Of a stretch of 64,000 nt of DNA, positions 45,475 to 54,845 are shown one piece after another (position 1 is the stretch's first letter; each line of letters starts with the position of its first letter). A program made the position numbers and the translations under genes. Source of the DNA: an uncultured Alsobacter sp. (lineage in GTDB: Bacteria; Pseudomonadota; Alphaproteobacteria; Rhizobiales; Beijerinckiaceae); NCBI RefSeq assembly GCF_945952055.1, contig NZ_CAMFHB010000015.1, forward strand, positions 53,235 to 117,234, read 5' to 3'. The notes beneath the pieces were generated by a model. It saw nothing but the letters and a program-made list of their open reading frames with translations. It had not been told where the DNA came from and made no database searches.

Positions 45475-46414
45475 TCGTCTCGGGCCCGCTCTGACGGCCC
45501 CCATCGTCGACCGCCTGGTCATCGTCGGCCTCGGCCTGATCGGCTCCTCCTTCGCCCGCGCCGCACGGCGCATGAACGTGGCCCGCACGGTCGTGGCGGC
45601 CGACGCCTCGCCGTCGGTGCGTGCGCGCGTCGCGGAACTCGGCTTCGCCGACGTGGTCGCGCCGGACCTGGCCTCGGCCGCCGAGGGCGCCGACATGGTC
45701 GTGCTCTGCGTCCCGGTGGGGGCGTGCGGGATCGTCGCCGAGCAGATGGCCGGCTCGCTTCGCCCGGGCGCCATCATCTCCGACGTGGGCTCCGTGAAGG
45801 GCTCCGTCGTCGCCCAGGTGCAGCCGCATCTGCCCGAAGGCGTGCACTTCGTGCCGGCCCACCCCGTGGCCGGGACCGAGCATTCGGGCCCGGATGCCGG
45901 CTTCGCCACCCTCTTCGCCGGCCGCTGGGCGATCCTGACGCCCCCCGAGGGAACCGACCCGGCCGCCACCGAGCGCGTGCGGGCCGTGTGGGAGGCCTTC
46001 GGCTCCAATGTCGAGGTGATGACGCCCGCCCACCACGACCTCGTCCTGGCCATCACCAGCCACGTGCCGCACCTGATCGCCTACAACATCGTGGGCACGG
46101 CCGCCGACCTGGAGGAAGTGACTCAGTCGGAGGTGATCAAGTTCTCGGCCGGCGGCTTCCGCGACTTCACCCGCATCGCGGCATCGGACCCGACGATGTG
46201 GCGCGACGTGTTCCTCAACAACAAGGACGCGGTGCTGGAGATGCTGGGCCGCTTCAGCGAGGACCTGACGGCCCTCCAGCGCGCCATCCGCTGGGGCGAC
46301 GGGGAGACCCTGTTCAACCTGTTCACCCGCACGCGCGCCATCCGCCGGGGCATCATCGAGCTGGGCCAGGAAACCGCCGAGCCCGACTTCGGCCGCCGCA
46401 AGCCGGAGGCGTGA
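45467..46414 (+). CDS. tyrC: Prephenate/arogenate dehydrogenase (TyrA family, GTG start)
   Basis: 315 residues from a GTG inside the end of the aminotransferase gene. [19 protein letters not shown] is the nucleotide-binding fold; [39 protein letters not shown] (about 130-144) and [15 protein letters not shown] are family signatures, the last holding the catalytic-face histidine. It makes tyrosine precursors by oxidative decarboxylation of prephenate or arogenate; coenzyme and substrate preference cannot be told. An intrinsic-terminator-like hairpin follows. Confidence 0.92.
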   Translation: MPDRLGPALTAPIVDRLVIVGLGLIGSSFARAARRMNVARTVVAADASPSVRARVAELGFADVVAPDLASAAEGADMVVLCVPVGACGIVAEQMAGSLRPGAIISDVGSVKGSVVAQVQPHLPEGVHFVPAHPVAGTEHSGPDAGFATLFAGRWAILTPPEGTDPAATERVRAVWEAFGSNVEVMTPAHHDLVLAITSHVPHLIAYNIVGTAADLEEVTQSEVIKFSAGGFRDFTRIAASDPTMWRDVFLNNKDAVLEMLGRFSEDLTALQRAIRWGDGETLFNLFTRTRAIRRGIIELGQETAEPDFGRRKPEA

Positions 46415-46424
46415 GACGATCCTG

Positions 46425-46450
46425 GGATCCGGTCGCTGGGGACCGGATTT
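46425..46450 (+). terminator. Probable terminator after tyrA
   Basis: ATCCGGTC (46427-46434) and GACCGGAT (46441-46448) form a perfect 8-bp stem, extended by two G-T wobbles, around a 6-base loop GCTGGG, followed by a short T-run (ATTT). It starts 13 bases after the tyrA stop and lies between convergent genes. Confidence 0.6.
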
Positions 46451-46507
46451 GGCGAGGGTCCAGCCCGGCCACCCTCGAGAAATGACCCCCCGGGGCCTAC
46501 AGGCGTC

Positions 46508-47617
46508 TCAGTACAGCGGCACCAGGTTCGCCACGGGGATCGGCCCCAGCATCACCTTCCCGTTGTCGAGCCGCAGGGGCAGCATCACGCCCTTGCCGGC
46601 CGGGTCCTGCTGCGGCGCCGCCGCTTGCGCCTGGCTCTTGCGACCGCCACCGAGAACGCTGGCGATCAGGCCGCCGATGGCGGCGTTGCGGGGTGACAGC
46701 CCGAAGGACTGGAGCACCTCGTCGAGCCCGGCCACGGTCAGGTCCAGCCGGCCCTGCAGCCGATGCAGCTCGTCGATGTTGAGAGTGCCCGCCGCGTCGA
46801 CGCGCTTGGTGCCGCGCGTCACGCTGAACTGGGACAGCTGCAGGCGGCCACCCTCGGTGCGCCAGCGCTCGAGCTCCACTGGAAGCCCCCGGCCGGCCAG
46901 GGGCTCGGCGCGGGTGATCGTGGCGAGCACCGTGGCGTCGGTGGTGTCGCTGCCGCCCAACCATTGATCGAGCATCGGCACGCTCGCCCGCTGGACGAGC
47001 GAGGCCACGTCGAAGGCCCCGTCGGCCGTCGGCCGGTCCGGGGTGCGCCGGATGTGGAAGTCGGCCATGGTCGCGCCGACCGAAATCGGCGGGAGCCTGG
47101 AGGACGCGATCTTCAGGCGGGGCTCGCTGATCTCCAAGGAGAACCGGTCGAGGCCGGCCCCGGGCTTGCCCATGATGCTGGCGCGGGCCAGCGTGAAGTC
47201 GAGGTCGAGGGTTTCGCCCGATTGCGCGCGAACCGCGAGTGGCCCCTGCGCCTCCACGATCACGTGGTTCGGATTGTAGATCTGGGCCACCGCCATGACG
47301 CGGCCGAGGCTGCCGCTGACGGAGCGGCCGTCGGCCACCCCGGTGAAGGAGGGCGTCCCGCAGGACACTTCGAGCCGGAACGGAAAACCGGCGATGGCGC
47401 GGTCCGGACAGGTCCAGGTGCGGCCGAGCGCCGCCTCGCGGTCGAGCCAGGCATCCAGTTCGCGCCCGGTGCGCCAGGAGGCGAAGGCCCAGAACCCGGC
47501 GACGCCCAGGAACAGGAGACCCAACGCCAGGGACGGCAGAAAAATGCGCATGCGGCGGAAACGCGATGGCGGCGACGGCGGCGATGACGGGGGAGTGGGT
47601 CGCCTCAGGGTCACCAT
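46508..47617 (-). CDS. DUF2125 protein (predicted secreted/anchored)
   Basis: 369 residues. A Pro/Arg-rich start is followed by one hydrophobic segment (about 25-45, FLPSLALGLLFLGVAGFWAF), then WRTGRELDAWLDREAALGRTW and TCPDRAIAGFPFRLEVSC, which is the DUF2125 signature (C-x-D-x-x-x-x-G-x-P). The family is periplasmic or membrane-anchored in alphaproteobacteria with unknown function; its fold resembles AsmA-like lipid-handling repeats. Convergent with tyrA. The C-terminus ends GPIPVANLVPLY, a typical family end. Confidence 0.85.
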   Translation of the reverse strand: MVTLRRPTPPSSPPSPPSRFRRMRIFLPSLALGLLFLGVAGFWAFASWRTGRELDAWLDREAALGRTWTCPDRAIAGFPFRLEVSCGTPSFTGVADGRSVSGSLGRVMAVAQIYNPNHVIVEAQGPLAVRAQSGETLDLDFTLARASIMGKPGAGLDRFSLEISEPRLKIASSRLPPISVGATMADFHIRRTPDRPTADGAFDVASLVQRASVPMLDQWLGGSDTTDATVLATITRAEPLAGRGLPVELERWRTEGGRLQLSQFSVTRGTKRVDAAGTLNIDELHRLQGRLDLTVAGLDEVLQSFGLSPRNAAIGGLIASVLGGGRKSQAQAAAPQQDPAGKGVMLPLRLDNGKVMLGPIPVANLVPLY

Positions 47618-47704
47618 GCCGCGGTCCTCTCGTTGCGCCCATCCGTCCTACCTGCTAGCCGACCATCCGCCAAGCGGCGCGGGCATGGGGGCGGACGGTC
47701 ATCA

Positions 47705-48256
47705 ATGACGGCAGATCGCGGCGAGATCTGGGTGTTTGGATACGGGTCCCTCATGTGGAACCCGGGCTTTCCGCACGTCGAACGGATGACCGCGACGCTG
47801 CACGGCTTTCATCGCTCGTTGTGCGTCTATTCGCATGTCCATCGGGGAACGCCGGACCGGCCCGGGCTCGTGCTCGGCCTCGATCGCGGCGGAGCGTGCC
47901 GCGGCGTGGCGTTCCGCGTTCCGGCCGCGGAGGCGGAGGGAGCCCTCTCCTATCTCAGGGCACGCGAGCAGGTGACGAGCGTCTACCTGGAGACGCAGGT
48001 GGGCCTGCGCCTGGTGGACGGCCGCCGCGTGACGGCCGTCACCTACACGGTGGACCGGGCCCATCAGCAGTATGCCAGGCGCCTGCCGCAGCCCGAACTC
48101 TTGCGGCTGGTGCGGCAGGGCTTCGGCGTCTCAGGTCGCAACCCGGACTACATCCGGGCAACCCATGCGCACCTGGTCGAGCTCGGGATCAAGGACCCGA
48201 CGCTCGACTGGCTGATGCTTCACATGCCTGACCAGGCCGGCGATCAGGCGGTCTGA
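47705..48256 (+). CDS. ChaC-like gamma-glutamylcyclotransferase
   Basis: 183 residues with the ChaC start WVFGYGSLMWNPGFP (substrate-binding loop) and the following THAHLVELGIKDPTLDWLML end typical of the family. The candidate catalytic glutamate is in YLRAREQVTSVYLE (about 87-100). ChaC enzymes cleave glutathione to 5-oxoproline and Cys-Gly in the cytoplasm. The ATG at 47705 opens the fold directly. The gene is divergent from the DUF2125 gene. Confidence 0.9.
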   Translation: MTADRGEIWVFGYGSLMWNPGFPHVERMTATLHGFHRSLCVYSHVHRGTPDRPGLVLGLDRGGACRGVAFRVPAAEAEGALSYLRAREQVTSVYLETQVGLRLVDGRRVTAVTYTVDRAHQQYARRLPQPELLRLVRQGFGVSGRNPDYIRATHAHLVELGIKDPTLDWLMLHMPDQAGDQAV

Positions 48257-48263
48257 CCGGGCT

Positions 48264-48614
48264 TTACCAGCAGCGACGGACGGGGCGCGACACGGGACGG
48301 CCGTAGTAGGGGTCCCAGCGACGGACATAGACCGTGCGGCAGCGATAGGCCGGGCGATAGTAGTGGGGGCGCGGCCGGTAGTAGCGCGGCCGGGCATAGT
48401 AGGGCCGATAGTAGTGCCGGCGATGGCCGTAGGCGTGGCCATAGGGAGGCCCCCACTGCACGGTGCTCAGCAGATCGGAGGGTGCGGCGGCAGGCGCCGT
48501 CGCGGCCGACACCGGCGGCAGCGGCGCGGCCTCGGCCGACGCAGTGAAGCCGGCGAGCGCCAAACCGGCGACGCAGGCTGCGCGGATCAACGAAACACGA
48601 AGCGATCGGGTCAT
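48264..48614 (-). CDS. Small secreted Tyr/Arg/His-rich protein
   Basis: 116 residues. A signal peptide (MTRSLRVSLIRAACVAGLAL, cleaved near ASAEA) is followed by an Ala/Pro stretch and then a low-complexity region rich in Tyr, Arg and His (HRRHYYRPYY, PRYYRPRPHYYRP), ending with a cysteine pair (YRCRTVYV ... VRRCW). Such short GYR-rich exported proteins are common in Hyphomicrobiales and unassigned. The start at 48614 opens the signal. It converges with the ChaC-like gene, 7 bases between stops. Confidence 0.75.
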   Translation of the reverse strand: MTRSLRVSLIRAACVAGLALAGFTASAEAAPLPPVSAATAPAAAPSDLLSTVQWGPPYGHAYGHRRHYYRPYYARPRYYRPRPHYYRPAYRCRTVYVRRWDPYYGRPVSRPVRRCW

Positions 48615-48767
48615 GCTACATGTCCTTTCAGTCGCCGGCCGAAACCGGCATCGGATCGATAACAGCGCAACGCCCATGAACGTCGCTTCAATTGCCCGTT
48701 CAGCAAACGTTCATTTGCAAGCGATGGTTGCCAATCTTTGCGACGACACCGAGGTGGAGCACGGTCC

Positions 48768-49004
48768 ATGAACCCGCGTGACGAGGAAAGGGTCCGCGAG
48801 GCCCACGACGCCCTGCGCAGGGTGGCGGCGGAGTCGGAGAGCGTCGGAACGTCGGCGCTGGCGCGGGCGGTTCGCCACATGGCGGGAGCGGACGCGCCGC
48901 AGGAGGATCGCGTCGAGGTGTGGGGCCGCAGGATCGGCCGTGGCCTCGGCCTGCTGTTCGCCCTCTATCTCGCCGCAACCCTGTTCCAGCATTTCGCCGG
49001 CTGA
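48768..49004 (+). CDS. Small protein with one C-terminal membrane helix
   Basis: 78 residues. A charged, helical N-terminal part (MNPRDEERVREAHDALRRVA) is followed by one hydrophobic segment near the end (LGLLFALYLAATLFQHFAG). No family recognised. The gene overlaps nothing, precedes the zincin gene by 19 bases, and its codon usage fits the genome, so it is probably real and co-transcribed with the protease gene. Confidence 0.6.
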   Translation: MNPRDEERVREAHDALRRVAAESESVGTSALARAVRHMAGADAPQEDRVEVWGRRIGRGLGLLFALYLAATLFQHFAG

Positions 49005-49023
49005 GTCATCCGGAGTTCCACGC

Positions 49024-49452
49024 GTGCCGACACCCCCACCCATCGATTGGGCCAATGCCGAGGCGCCCACCCTGGCCGACCTCGAGGCCCTCGCGGACGC
49101 GGCCTTCGCCCGCCTGCCGCGCGAGTTCCGCGCGCTGTGCGAGGGCGTGGTCGTCAAGGTCGAGGATTTCCCCGACGAGGGGACCCTCGAGGAGATGGAA
49201 TGCGAGAGCGAGTTCGACCTGCTCGGGCTGTTCCGGGGGGTCGGGCTGGCCCAGGGCGGCGAACAGTTCCAGACCGGCCAGTTTCCCAACATGGTGTGGC
49301 TCTACCGCCGCCCGCTGCTGGACTATTGGGCCGAGCACGAGGAAACGCTCGGCCACCTCGTGACCCACGTGCTGGTGCACGAGATCGGCCATCACTTCGG
49401 CCTGAGCGACGACGACATGGCCGCCATCGAGGCCGCGGCCGGCGAGGGCTAG
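49024..49452 (+). CDS. Zincin-like metallopeptidase (Zincin_1 family, GTG start)
   Basis: 142 residues from GTG. The active site is VLVHEIGHHFGLSDDDM (about 117-133), an HExxH zinc motif with the downstream acidic residue expected of minimal gluzincin-like families. FARLPREFRALCEGVVVKVEDF and the LFRGV and PNMVWLYRRPLLDY stretches fit the small Zincin_1 family (COG3824). It is probably cytoplasmic; substrate unknown. The GTG at 49024 follows the upstream gene's stop by 19 bases. No ATG is available. Confidence 0.85.
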   Translation: MPTPPPIDWANAEAPTLADLEALADAAFARLPREFRALCEGVVVKVEDFPDEGTLEEMECESEFDLLGLFRGVGLAQGGEQFQTGQFPNMVWLYRRPLLDYWAEHEETLGHLVTHVLVHEIGHHFGLSDDDMAAIEAAAGEG

Positions 49453-49499
49453 GACAAGACGCGAGCGCAGGCCGTGTTTTCGGGCAGACGCGGCGCGGT

Positions 49500-50099
49500 C
49501 TAGACCACCCGTCCGGCCTGCGCGGCCAGGGCGCGGACGGCGTCCTCGGCGGCCCGGACCGCGGGAACGCCGCGCCAGGAGACCTGCACGCTGCGCGGAT
49601 CGCCGTCTCCGTCGACTTCCACCCCGAAGCCCAGCCGCAGGGTGCCGCGCTGATCGTCGTGGTCGCGCCGAACCACGAAGGTGAGCGCCGCGACCGGGCG
49701 GATCTCGACGGATCGCCACGGGCCGCCATGCACCGTGATCAGGCGACGGTCGGTCACGACATGCGCCGTCATGAGCGCTCGCGTCGCCTCGAAGAACGGC
49801 AGCCCGAGCAGGACGACGCCGACGGCGACGAACGGCAGCCCGAAAATGAGGAACAGGATGCCCATGCCCGTGCCCATCGACGACGGGGCGCCGGGCGCCA
49901 GGATCGAGGCCACGGCCGCCCCTTCGAAGCTGAAGGTGAGGCTCGACCAGGCGATCCCGAAGACGAACAGGGGAAGCGTGGGAAGGGCGGAGGAAAACCA
50001 GCCGGGGACACCGGCCCAGCGGACCGCTTCACCGGGCTGCAACTCGCCGGCCACGCGTTGCGCGAGGGTCGGCGGGAGGGTGTTCAGCGCATCGCTCAC
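49500..50099 (-). CDS. Two-helix membrane protein, unrecognised
   Basis: 199 residues. The N-terminal part (ELQPGEAVRWAGVPGWFSSA) leads to two membrane helices (LPTLPLFVFGIAWSSLTFSF and MGILFLIFGLPFVAVGVVLL). The C-terminal half (about 110-199) has alternating strands (VVTDRRLITVHGG, VRRDHDDQRGTLRLGFGVEV), resembling the PH-like domains (bPH) of bacterial membrane proteins. I do not recognise a family function. It converges with the zincin gene and diverges from leuD. Confidence 0.65.
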   Translation of the reverse strand: MSDALNTLPPTLAQRVAGELQPGEAVRWAGVPGWFSSALPTLPLFVFGIAWSSLTFSFEGAAVASILAPGAPSSMGTGMGILFLIFGLPFVAVGVVLLGLPFFEATRALMTAHVVTDRRLITVHGGPWRSVEIRPVAALTFVVRRDHDDQRGTLRLGFGVEVDGDGDPRSVQVSWRGVPAVRAAEDAVRALAAQAGRVV

Positions 50100-50237
50100 T
50101 ACTTTGGATTGTAACTGCGAATGGCGAAGATCCCGTTACCGAACGGTCAAGCGGGCCGGACCCCCTACCCTTGCGCGCCTCACCCTGCTAAACGGCTCCC
50201 GACACGTTTTCCCTGCGCCAAGGCCGGACACACGATC

Positions 50238-50846
50238 ATGCAGCCCTTCACCACGCTCACCGGTGTCGCCGCTCCCCTGGAGATCACCAACGTCGACACC
50301 GACATGATCATCCCCAAGCAGTTCCTGAAGACGATCAAGCGCACGGGGCTGGGCAGCGGGCTGTTCGCGGAGATGCGCTACGCCGAGGACGGCGTGACCG
50401 AGAACCCGGACTTCGTGCTGAACAAGCCGGCCTACCGCAAGTCGCAGATCCTGGTCGCCGGGGACAACTTCGGCTGCGGGTCGTCGCGCGAGCATGCGCC
50501 GTGGGCCCTGCTCGACTTCGGCATCCGCTGCGTCATTTCAACGTCCTTCGCGGACATTTTCTACAACAACTGCTTCAAGAACGGCATCCTGCCGGTGGTC
50601 GTGTCGCCGGAAGACCTCGACAAGCTGATGGACGACGCCCGCCGCGGCGCCAACGCGACGCTGACGATCGATCTCGAGACCCAGGAGATCCGCGGTCCCG
50701 ACGGCGGCGTCGTGAAGTTCGACATGGACCCGTTCCGCAAGCACTGCCTGATGAACGGCCTCGACGACATCGGCCTGACGATGGAAAAGGCCGGCTCGAT
50801 CGACACCTTCGAGGCGAAGGCCGCCGAGAGCCGCCCCTGGCTCTGA
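50238..50846 (+). CDS. leuD: 3-isopropylmalate dehydratase small subunit
   Basis: 202 residues, the standard length. [58 protein letters not shown] and [13 protein letters not shown] are LeuD signatures. With LeuC (not in the window) it isomerises 2-isopropylmalate to 3-isopropylmalate in leucine synthesis. The ATG at 50238 is chosen from the family start (MQPFTTLTG); an upstream in-frame stretch of 39 codons is GC-rich leader. It ends just before the hairpin at 50859. Confidence 0.95.
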   Translation: MQPFTTLTGVAAPLEITNVDTDMIIPKQFLKTIKRTGLGSGLFAEMRYAEDGVTENPDFVLNKPAYRKSQILVAGDNFGCGSSREHAPWALLDFGIRCVISTSFADIFYNNCFKNGILPVVVSPEDLDKLMDDARRGANATLTIDLETQEIRGPDGGVVKFDMDPFRKHCLMNGLDDIGLTMEKAGSIDTFEAKAAESRPWL

Positions 50847-50858
50847 GCCGGCGGCAGG

Positions 50859-50894
50859 CGCAGGACCCGCAATCCTAGCGGTCGGGTCCTGCGA
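50859..50894. terminator. Hairpin between convergent leuD and SCP genes
   Basis: CGCAGGACCCG (50859-50869) and CGGGTCCTGCG (50884-50894) form a perfect 11-bp stem around a 14-base loop. It begins 13 bases after the leuD stop and includes the last codons and TAG stop of the minus-strand SCP gene, so it could act on both transcripts. There is no U-tract, so a classic intrinsic terminator is not certain. Confidence 0.45.
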
Positions 50895-51393
50895 CGATGA
50901 TGTCCCAGTAGACGCGGTACTTCGTGCCGGGCCGGTCCACGGCCGCGATGCCCAGGCGCGTGCCCCGCGGCTCCAGCAAAACGCGATTGTGCGGCGGCGA
51001 ATCCCGCCAGCCGGAAAACGCCTCGGCCACCGTCCGGTAGCCCGCCGACGCCCGTTCGGCCCTGACCTGCGCGCCGCCGCGCCCCGCCGCCGCCGTGAGC
51101 GTCGGCATCTGGCCCCAGGTGGAGGTGTCGGCGGCCGCCATGGTGGAGGCCCGGCGCCGGGCCTCCTCCGACAGCCCCTCGTCGAGCGCGAGCGGCGTCA
51201 GGCCGTTGCGCACCCGGTAGCTGTTGATGAGGGAGAGCGCGCCCTGCGCATCCAGCGAAGCTCCTTCGTCCAGCCGACGGTAGAAGCCCGGCGTGGCCTC
51301 CTCGACCGGCGGGGTCGAGCACGAGGCGAGCGAGACGGCAACAGCAAGGGCGAGACCGCCGCGCACGGCCCCCGCAAAGACGCGTCGAGACAT
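50875..51393 (-). CDS. CAP/SCP-domain lipoprotein
   Basis: 172 residues. MSRRVFAGAVRGGLALAVAV then SLASCS is a lipoprotein signal ending at a lipobox cysteine (about residue 26). The SCP/CAP domain follows: ALSLINSYRVRNGLTPLALD, EARRRASTMAAADTSTWG, AEAFSGWRDSPPHNRVLLEP and YWDIIVAG match the cysteine-rich secretory protein/SCP fold, with the His in SPPHNRVLL. Function unknown; bacterial CAP proteins are cell-envelope associated. The ATG at 51393 has AAAGG 9 bases upstream; another at 51402 would overlap the MscS stop by 8 bases. Confidence 0.85.
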   Translation of the reverse strand: MSRRVFAGAVRGGLALAVAVSLASCSTPPVEEATPGFYRRLDEGASLDAQGALSLINSYRVRNGLTPLALDEGLSEEARRRASTMAAADTSTWGQMPTLTAAAGRGGAQVRAERASAGYRTVAEAFSGWRDSPPHNRVLLEPRGTRLGIAAVDRPGTKYRVYWDIIVAGPDR

Positions 51394-51394
51394 G

Positions 51395-53920
51395 TCAGGC
51401 ATCCTTTCGCCGGGGCGGCTGGAAGTCGGGATCCCGCTCCTCGGCCTCGGCCTTGACCCGCGCGTCGAGGGCGCCACGGATTTCGGCCATCTGGCTGCGC
51501 AGGTCGACGAGACCGTCGATCTCCAGCTTCTGCGGCCCGGCCGGCTTGATGACGCCGGCCTCGCGCAGCCGGCGGACGATGGCGAAGGTCAGGTCGCTCT
51601 GCACGCGCGACGACATGTCGACCTCCCCCACGAAGCACACGAGGTCGAAGGTCAGGCTCGTCTCGCTCATGCGCTTGAAGAGCACGCGCGGCGCGGGATC
51701 CTCCAGCACGTCGGCGTTCTCGACGGCGCAGGTGCGCATGATGGTGGCCACCGTGTCGGCGTCGGCGTCCCGGCCCACCGGGACCGTGACGATCACCCGC
51801 CCGACACGGTCGGTGTGGACCCAGTTCTTCACGACGCCGGAGACGAGGTTGGAGTTCGGCACGATCAGCGTGGCGCGGTCGAAGGTCTCGATCTGGGTCG
51901 CGCGGACGTTGATCTTCTTTACGTAGCCCTGCTCGTCACCCACGACGATCCAGTCGCCCACCTTGACCGGCCGCTCGGCGAGAAGGATCAGGCCGGAAAC
52001 GAAATTGCCGACGATCGACTGGAGGCCGATACCGATACCCAGGGAGAGGGCGCCGGCGACGATGGTCAGCTTGTCGAAGCTCAGGCCCAGATAGGACACC
52101 GACAGCGCCGCCGCCGCGACCACGCCGAGATAGCCGAAGCCGGTGGTCACCGAGTTCCGCAGGCCCGCGTCGAGGTGGGTGTGCGGCAGGTATTCCCGCT
52201 GCAGCCAGCGCTGGACGGCGCGGGTCGCGAACATGCCCACCGCGAAGAACAGGATCGCCAGCGCCACGTTCGACAACGACACCGTGACGCCGCCGATGGT
52301 GATGCCGAAGAAGGCCGCCCGCATCGACGACAGGACGTCGGTGGATTCGACGCCCCACGGCGCCGCCAGCAGCAGGAAGGCAACGACGATGAGCGCCACG
52401 CGCGCCACGCCGGCGGCCAGGATCGCGATCTGGTCCAGCGAACCGCGGCGGAAGCCGACGCTGGCCTGCAGCGTCTTGGTCAGGCGCGTCTCCGGCCCGA
52501 GCGCCGCCTTGATGCCCTCCGACGCCAGGATCATGCACAAGGTGATGATCGGCAGCACGATGGCCGCCCAGACGAACTGCTCGGCGAGGAACGAGGCGAA
52601 GGCCACGTAGCCGAGCGCGGCGGCGCTGACGACCAGCGTCACCAGGATCCAGCCGATTCCCCGGAAGATGCCGGTGAGATCGAGCCGCTCGGAGACATGC
52701 GGCCCGAAGGCGGCCTCGTCCTCCGGCTCAACCACCCGCATCAGCGGCAGGGCGCGGGCCAGGATCAGCGTCACCAGGAGCGCGAACACGCCCTGCGTGG
52801 CCACCGTCAGCCTGAGGCTTGCGGCGATCGCCTTGAGCGTCGTCTCGGTGAACTGCCCGACCACGAGCACGGAGGCGATAGCCGTCGACATCAGGACGAG
52901 CTTCTGCGCGGTCCCTTCCGACACCTGGACGAGGCGCCAGTTCATGCGATCGGGAGCGAGCAGGCCATCGGCGAGGCCCCGCACGAAGGCGATGAAGACC
53001 ACGCCGCCGACGAGGCTGCGGAACACGGGCGACACGCGGGGCGGAAACAGGGACAGCGTGTCGACGATCGCCAGCAGGATCAGCGCGGCGATCATGGGGC
53101 CGAGCGCGCTGGCGATGATGACGGCAGCGGCCGCCACCGCCTTCTGCAGCCGGTTCGGCTGGCCGGCGAGACGATCCCGCTTGACGAAGGCGAGGCCGAA
53201 GCGGCGCACGGGCACCAGCAGGAAGACGGCCACCGCGAGCACGCCGAGCACGCCTACGGCGCCCTTCAGGGTGAGCTTCTCGACGGCGCGGTCCGTGGCT
53301 TCCTCGGCCATGAACGCGAGGGCGCGACCGTCATGCGGCAGGCCCGACGACAGCTCGATCCACAGCTGAGGGGACAGGAGGCTCGTCGAGGATTCGAACA
53401 GGCGCTGGGTGAACAGGGCTCGCCGCCTGTCGGCGATCTCCTTCTCGATCTGCTCGGCCTGGACGAGCAGGGACCGGGCGATGCGGACGGTCTCGTCGAC
53501 GTCGGCCAGCGCCGTCTGGCGATCCTCGCGCTCCTTGGTGACGTCGGCGCCCTCCGGCGGGTCCTTGTCGCCCGGCTTGGGCCCGAGTTCCTTCAGGCGC
53601 GAGCGGATCGCATCGGCACGGGGGGTGAGCTCGACGGCGACCTTGCTCGCCTCCTGGGCGAGCGGGTCGATGGACTGGCGCAACGACTGCAGGGCGGAAT
53701 CCGACGTCCCGCGCCGGTTCAACCCGGCCTCGAGCTGGTCGAGCTCGATCCTGACCGCGTCGAGCCGCTGCCTGTAGACCTGGGTCGGCGAGGGCGTGCC
53801 CGCCACGGGCTGCTGGGCCTGCGCGCCGCCGGGGGCGAGGACCGTCAGGACCGCGCCTAAAAGGCCCGCCACCACCACGAGCATGGCGGCAAACGGCCGC
53901 ACGGCTCTCATTCGCCGCAT
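51395..53920 (-). CDS. Large mechanosensitive channel (DUF3772 + MscS domains)
   Basis: 841 residues. Signal peptide MRAVRPFAAMLVVVAGLLGA with cleavage near AQAQ; an N-terminal periplasmic region (about 35-190) with the coiled SDSALQSLRQSIDPLAQEAS stretch (DUF3772); then about ten membrane helices; then the MscS pore helix and beta domain (GLSFDKLTIVAGALSLGIGI, LQSIVGNFVSGLILLAERPV, VKVGDWIVVGDEQGYVKKIN, RATQIETFDRATLIVPNSNL). Large MscS homologues open on hypo-osmotic shock. The last residues, DFQPPRRKDA, form a basic tail. It ends 2 bases before the SCP start. Confidence 0.92.
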   Translation of the reverse strand: MRRMRAVRPFAAMLVVVAGLLGAVLTVLAPGGAQAQQPVAGTPSPTQVYRQRLDAVRIELDQLEAGLNRRGTSDSALQSLRQSIDPLAQEASKVAVELTPRADAIRSRLKELGPKPGDKDPPEGADVTKEREDRQTALADVDETVRIARSLLVQAEQIEKEIADRRRALFTQRLFESSTSLLSPQLWIELSSGLPHDGRALAFMAEEATDRAVEKLTLKGAVGVLGVLAVAVFLLVPVRRFGLAFVKRDRLAGQPNRLQKAVAAAAVIIASALGPMIAALILLAIVDTLSLFPPRVSPVFRSLVGGVVFIAFVRGLADGLLAPDRMNWRLVQVSEGTAQKLVLMSTAIASVLVVGQFTETTLKAIAASLRLTVATQGVFALLVTLILARALPLMRVVEPEDEAAFGPHVSERLDLTGIFRGIGWILVTLVVSAAALGYVAFASFLAEQFVWAAIVLPIITLCMILASEGIKAALGPETRLTKTLQASVGFRRGSLDQIAILAAGVARVALIVVAFLLLAAPWGVESTDVLSSMRAAFFGITIGGVTVSLSNVALAILFFAVGMFATRAVQRWLQREYLPHTHLDAGLRNSVTTGFGYLGVVAAAALSVSYLGLSFDKLTIVAGALSLGIGIGLQSIVGNFVSGLILLAERPVKVGDWIVVGDEQGYVKKINVRATQIETFDRATLIVPNSNLVSGVVKNWVHTDRVGRVIVTVPVGRDADADTVATIMRTCAVENADVLEDPAPRVLFKRMSETSLTFDLVCFVGEVDMSSRVQSDLTFAIVRRLREAGVIKPAGPQKLEIDGLVDLRSQMAEIRGALDARVKAEAEERDPDFQPPRRKDA

Positions 53921-54075
53921 CGAAACTTCCCCCGGTCGGGCCCCGGCGCCCCGACCAGGGGATCACCGATTCGTCGTCGCGACCGAGAAAACCCCGAGGT
54001 TGAGGCGGGGGCAAGGCGCGTCGCGCACAACCCCCTCTGCCACCGCCGACCAACGGCCTGCGGGGCGGGGAAGCC

Positions 54076-54621
54076 TCAGCCCTTGTCGGCCTTGCTCGCC
54101 TTGTAGCGCGCGATGCCCTCGAGGATGAGTTTGCAAGCCTCCTCCGCATCGCCCCAGCGCAGCACCTTGACCCACTTGTTGGGCTCGAGGTCCTTGTAGT
54201 GCTCGAAGAAGTGCTTGATCTGGTCGAGCGTGATGGGCGGCAGATCCGTGTAGTTCGTCACGTTCTCGTAGCGCCGCGTCAGCTTCGGCACGGGAACGGC
54301 GACGATCTTCTCGTCATGGCCCGCCTCGTCCTGCATCAGCAGCACGCCGACCGGACGCACCGCCATGACGGCTCCCGGCACGATCGCGCGCGTGTTGGCG
54401 ACGATCACGTCGCACGGGTCGCCGTCGTCGGACAGCGTGTGCGGAATGAAGCCGTAGTTCCCGGGATAGCGCATCGAGGTGTAGAGGAAGCGGTCGACGA
54501 CCAGGGCGCCCGACGCCTTGTCCATCTCGTACTTGATGGGCTCTCCCCCGATCGGCACCTCGATGATGACGTTCACCTCGTGAGGCGGGTTCTTGCCGAC
54601 CGGAACGGCGTCGATACGCAT
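54076..54621 (-). CDS. ppa: Inorganic pyrophosphatase
   Basis: 181 residues, family I. Motifs: [60 protein letters not shown] (about 56-75, metal-binding aspartates DxDPxD), [20 protein letters not shown] and [13 protein letters not shown]. It hydrolyses pyrophosphate from biosynthetic reactions in the cytoplasm. Standard length and start. The 224 bases upstream hold a 14-base palindrome AGGGTCGCGACCCT (54674-54687). Confidence 0.97.
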   Translation of the reverse strand: MRIDAVPVGKNPPHEVNVIIEVPIGGEPIKYEMDKASGALVVDRFLYTSMRYPGNYGFIPHTLSDDGDPCDVIVANTRAIVPGAVMAVRPVGVLLMQDEAGHDEKIVAVPVPKLTRRYENVTNYTDLPPITLDQIKHFFEHYKDLEPNKWVKVLRWGDAEEACKLILEGIARYKASKADKG

Positions 54622-54722
54622 GGCGAGTTCTCCTGGGGGCCGAAACGCGGAATTCCCGGCCGCGCGACGTTTTAGGGTCGCGACCCTGAGTGGACAAGAA
54701 CGACTTTCCGGTAGCCTGAAGC

Positions 54723-54742
54723 AAAACCTTCCGTCCGGAAGG
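54723..54742 (-). terminator. Probable intrinsic terminator downstream of the GNAT gene
   Basis: On the minus strand CCTTCC-GGAC-GGAAGG forms a 6-bp GC-rich hairpin with a 4-base loop, followed by TTTT. It lies about 100 bases after the acetyltransferase stop on the same strand, upstream of ppa. On the plus strand the stem is followed by no T-run. Confidence 0.6.
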
Positions 54743-54845
54743 CCGTCATCACCTGGATCCCGGCCCGGAGCACACGGACAAGAAGGGAAATACGGCAGAC
54801 CGCGCGAGGCATTCTGTCGACCGGCCGCGGATGACGCGCGGTGAC

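Noticed and set aside
54674..54687. Palindrome AGGGTCGCGACCCT upstream of ppa as an operator
   Set aside because: Single occurrence in GC-rich DNA where such palindromes arise often; only noted in the ppa entry.
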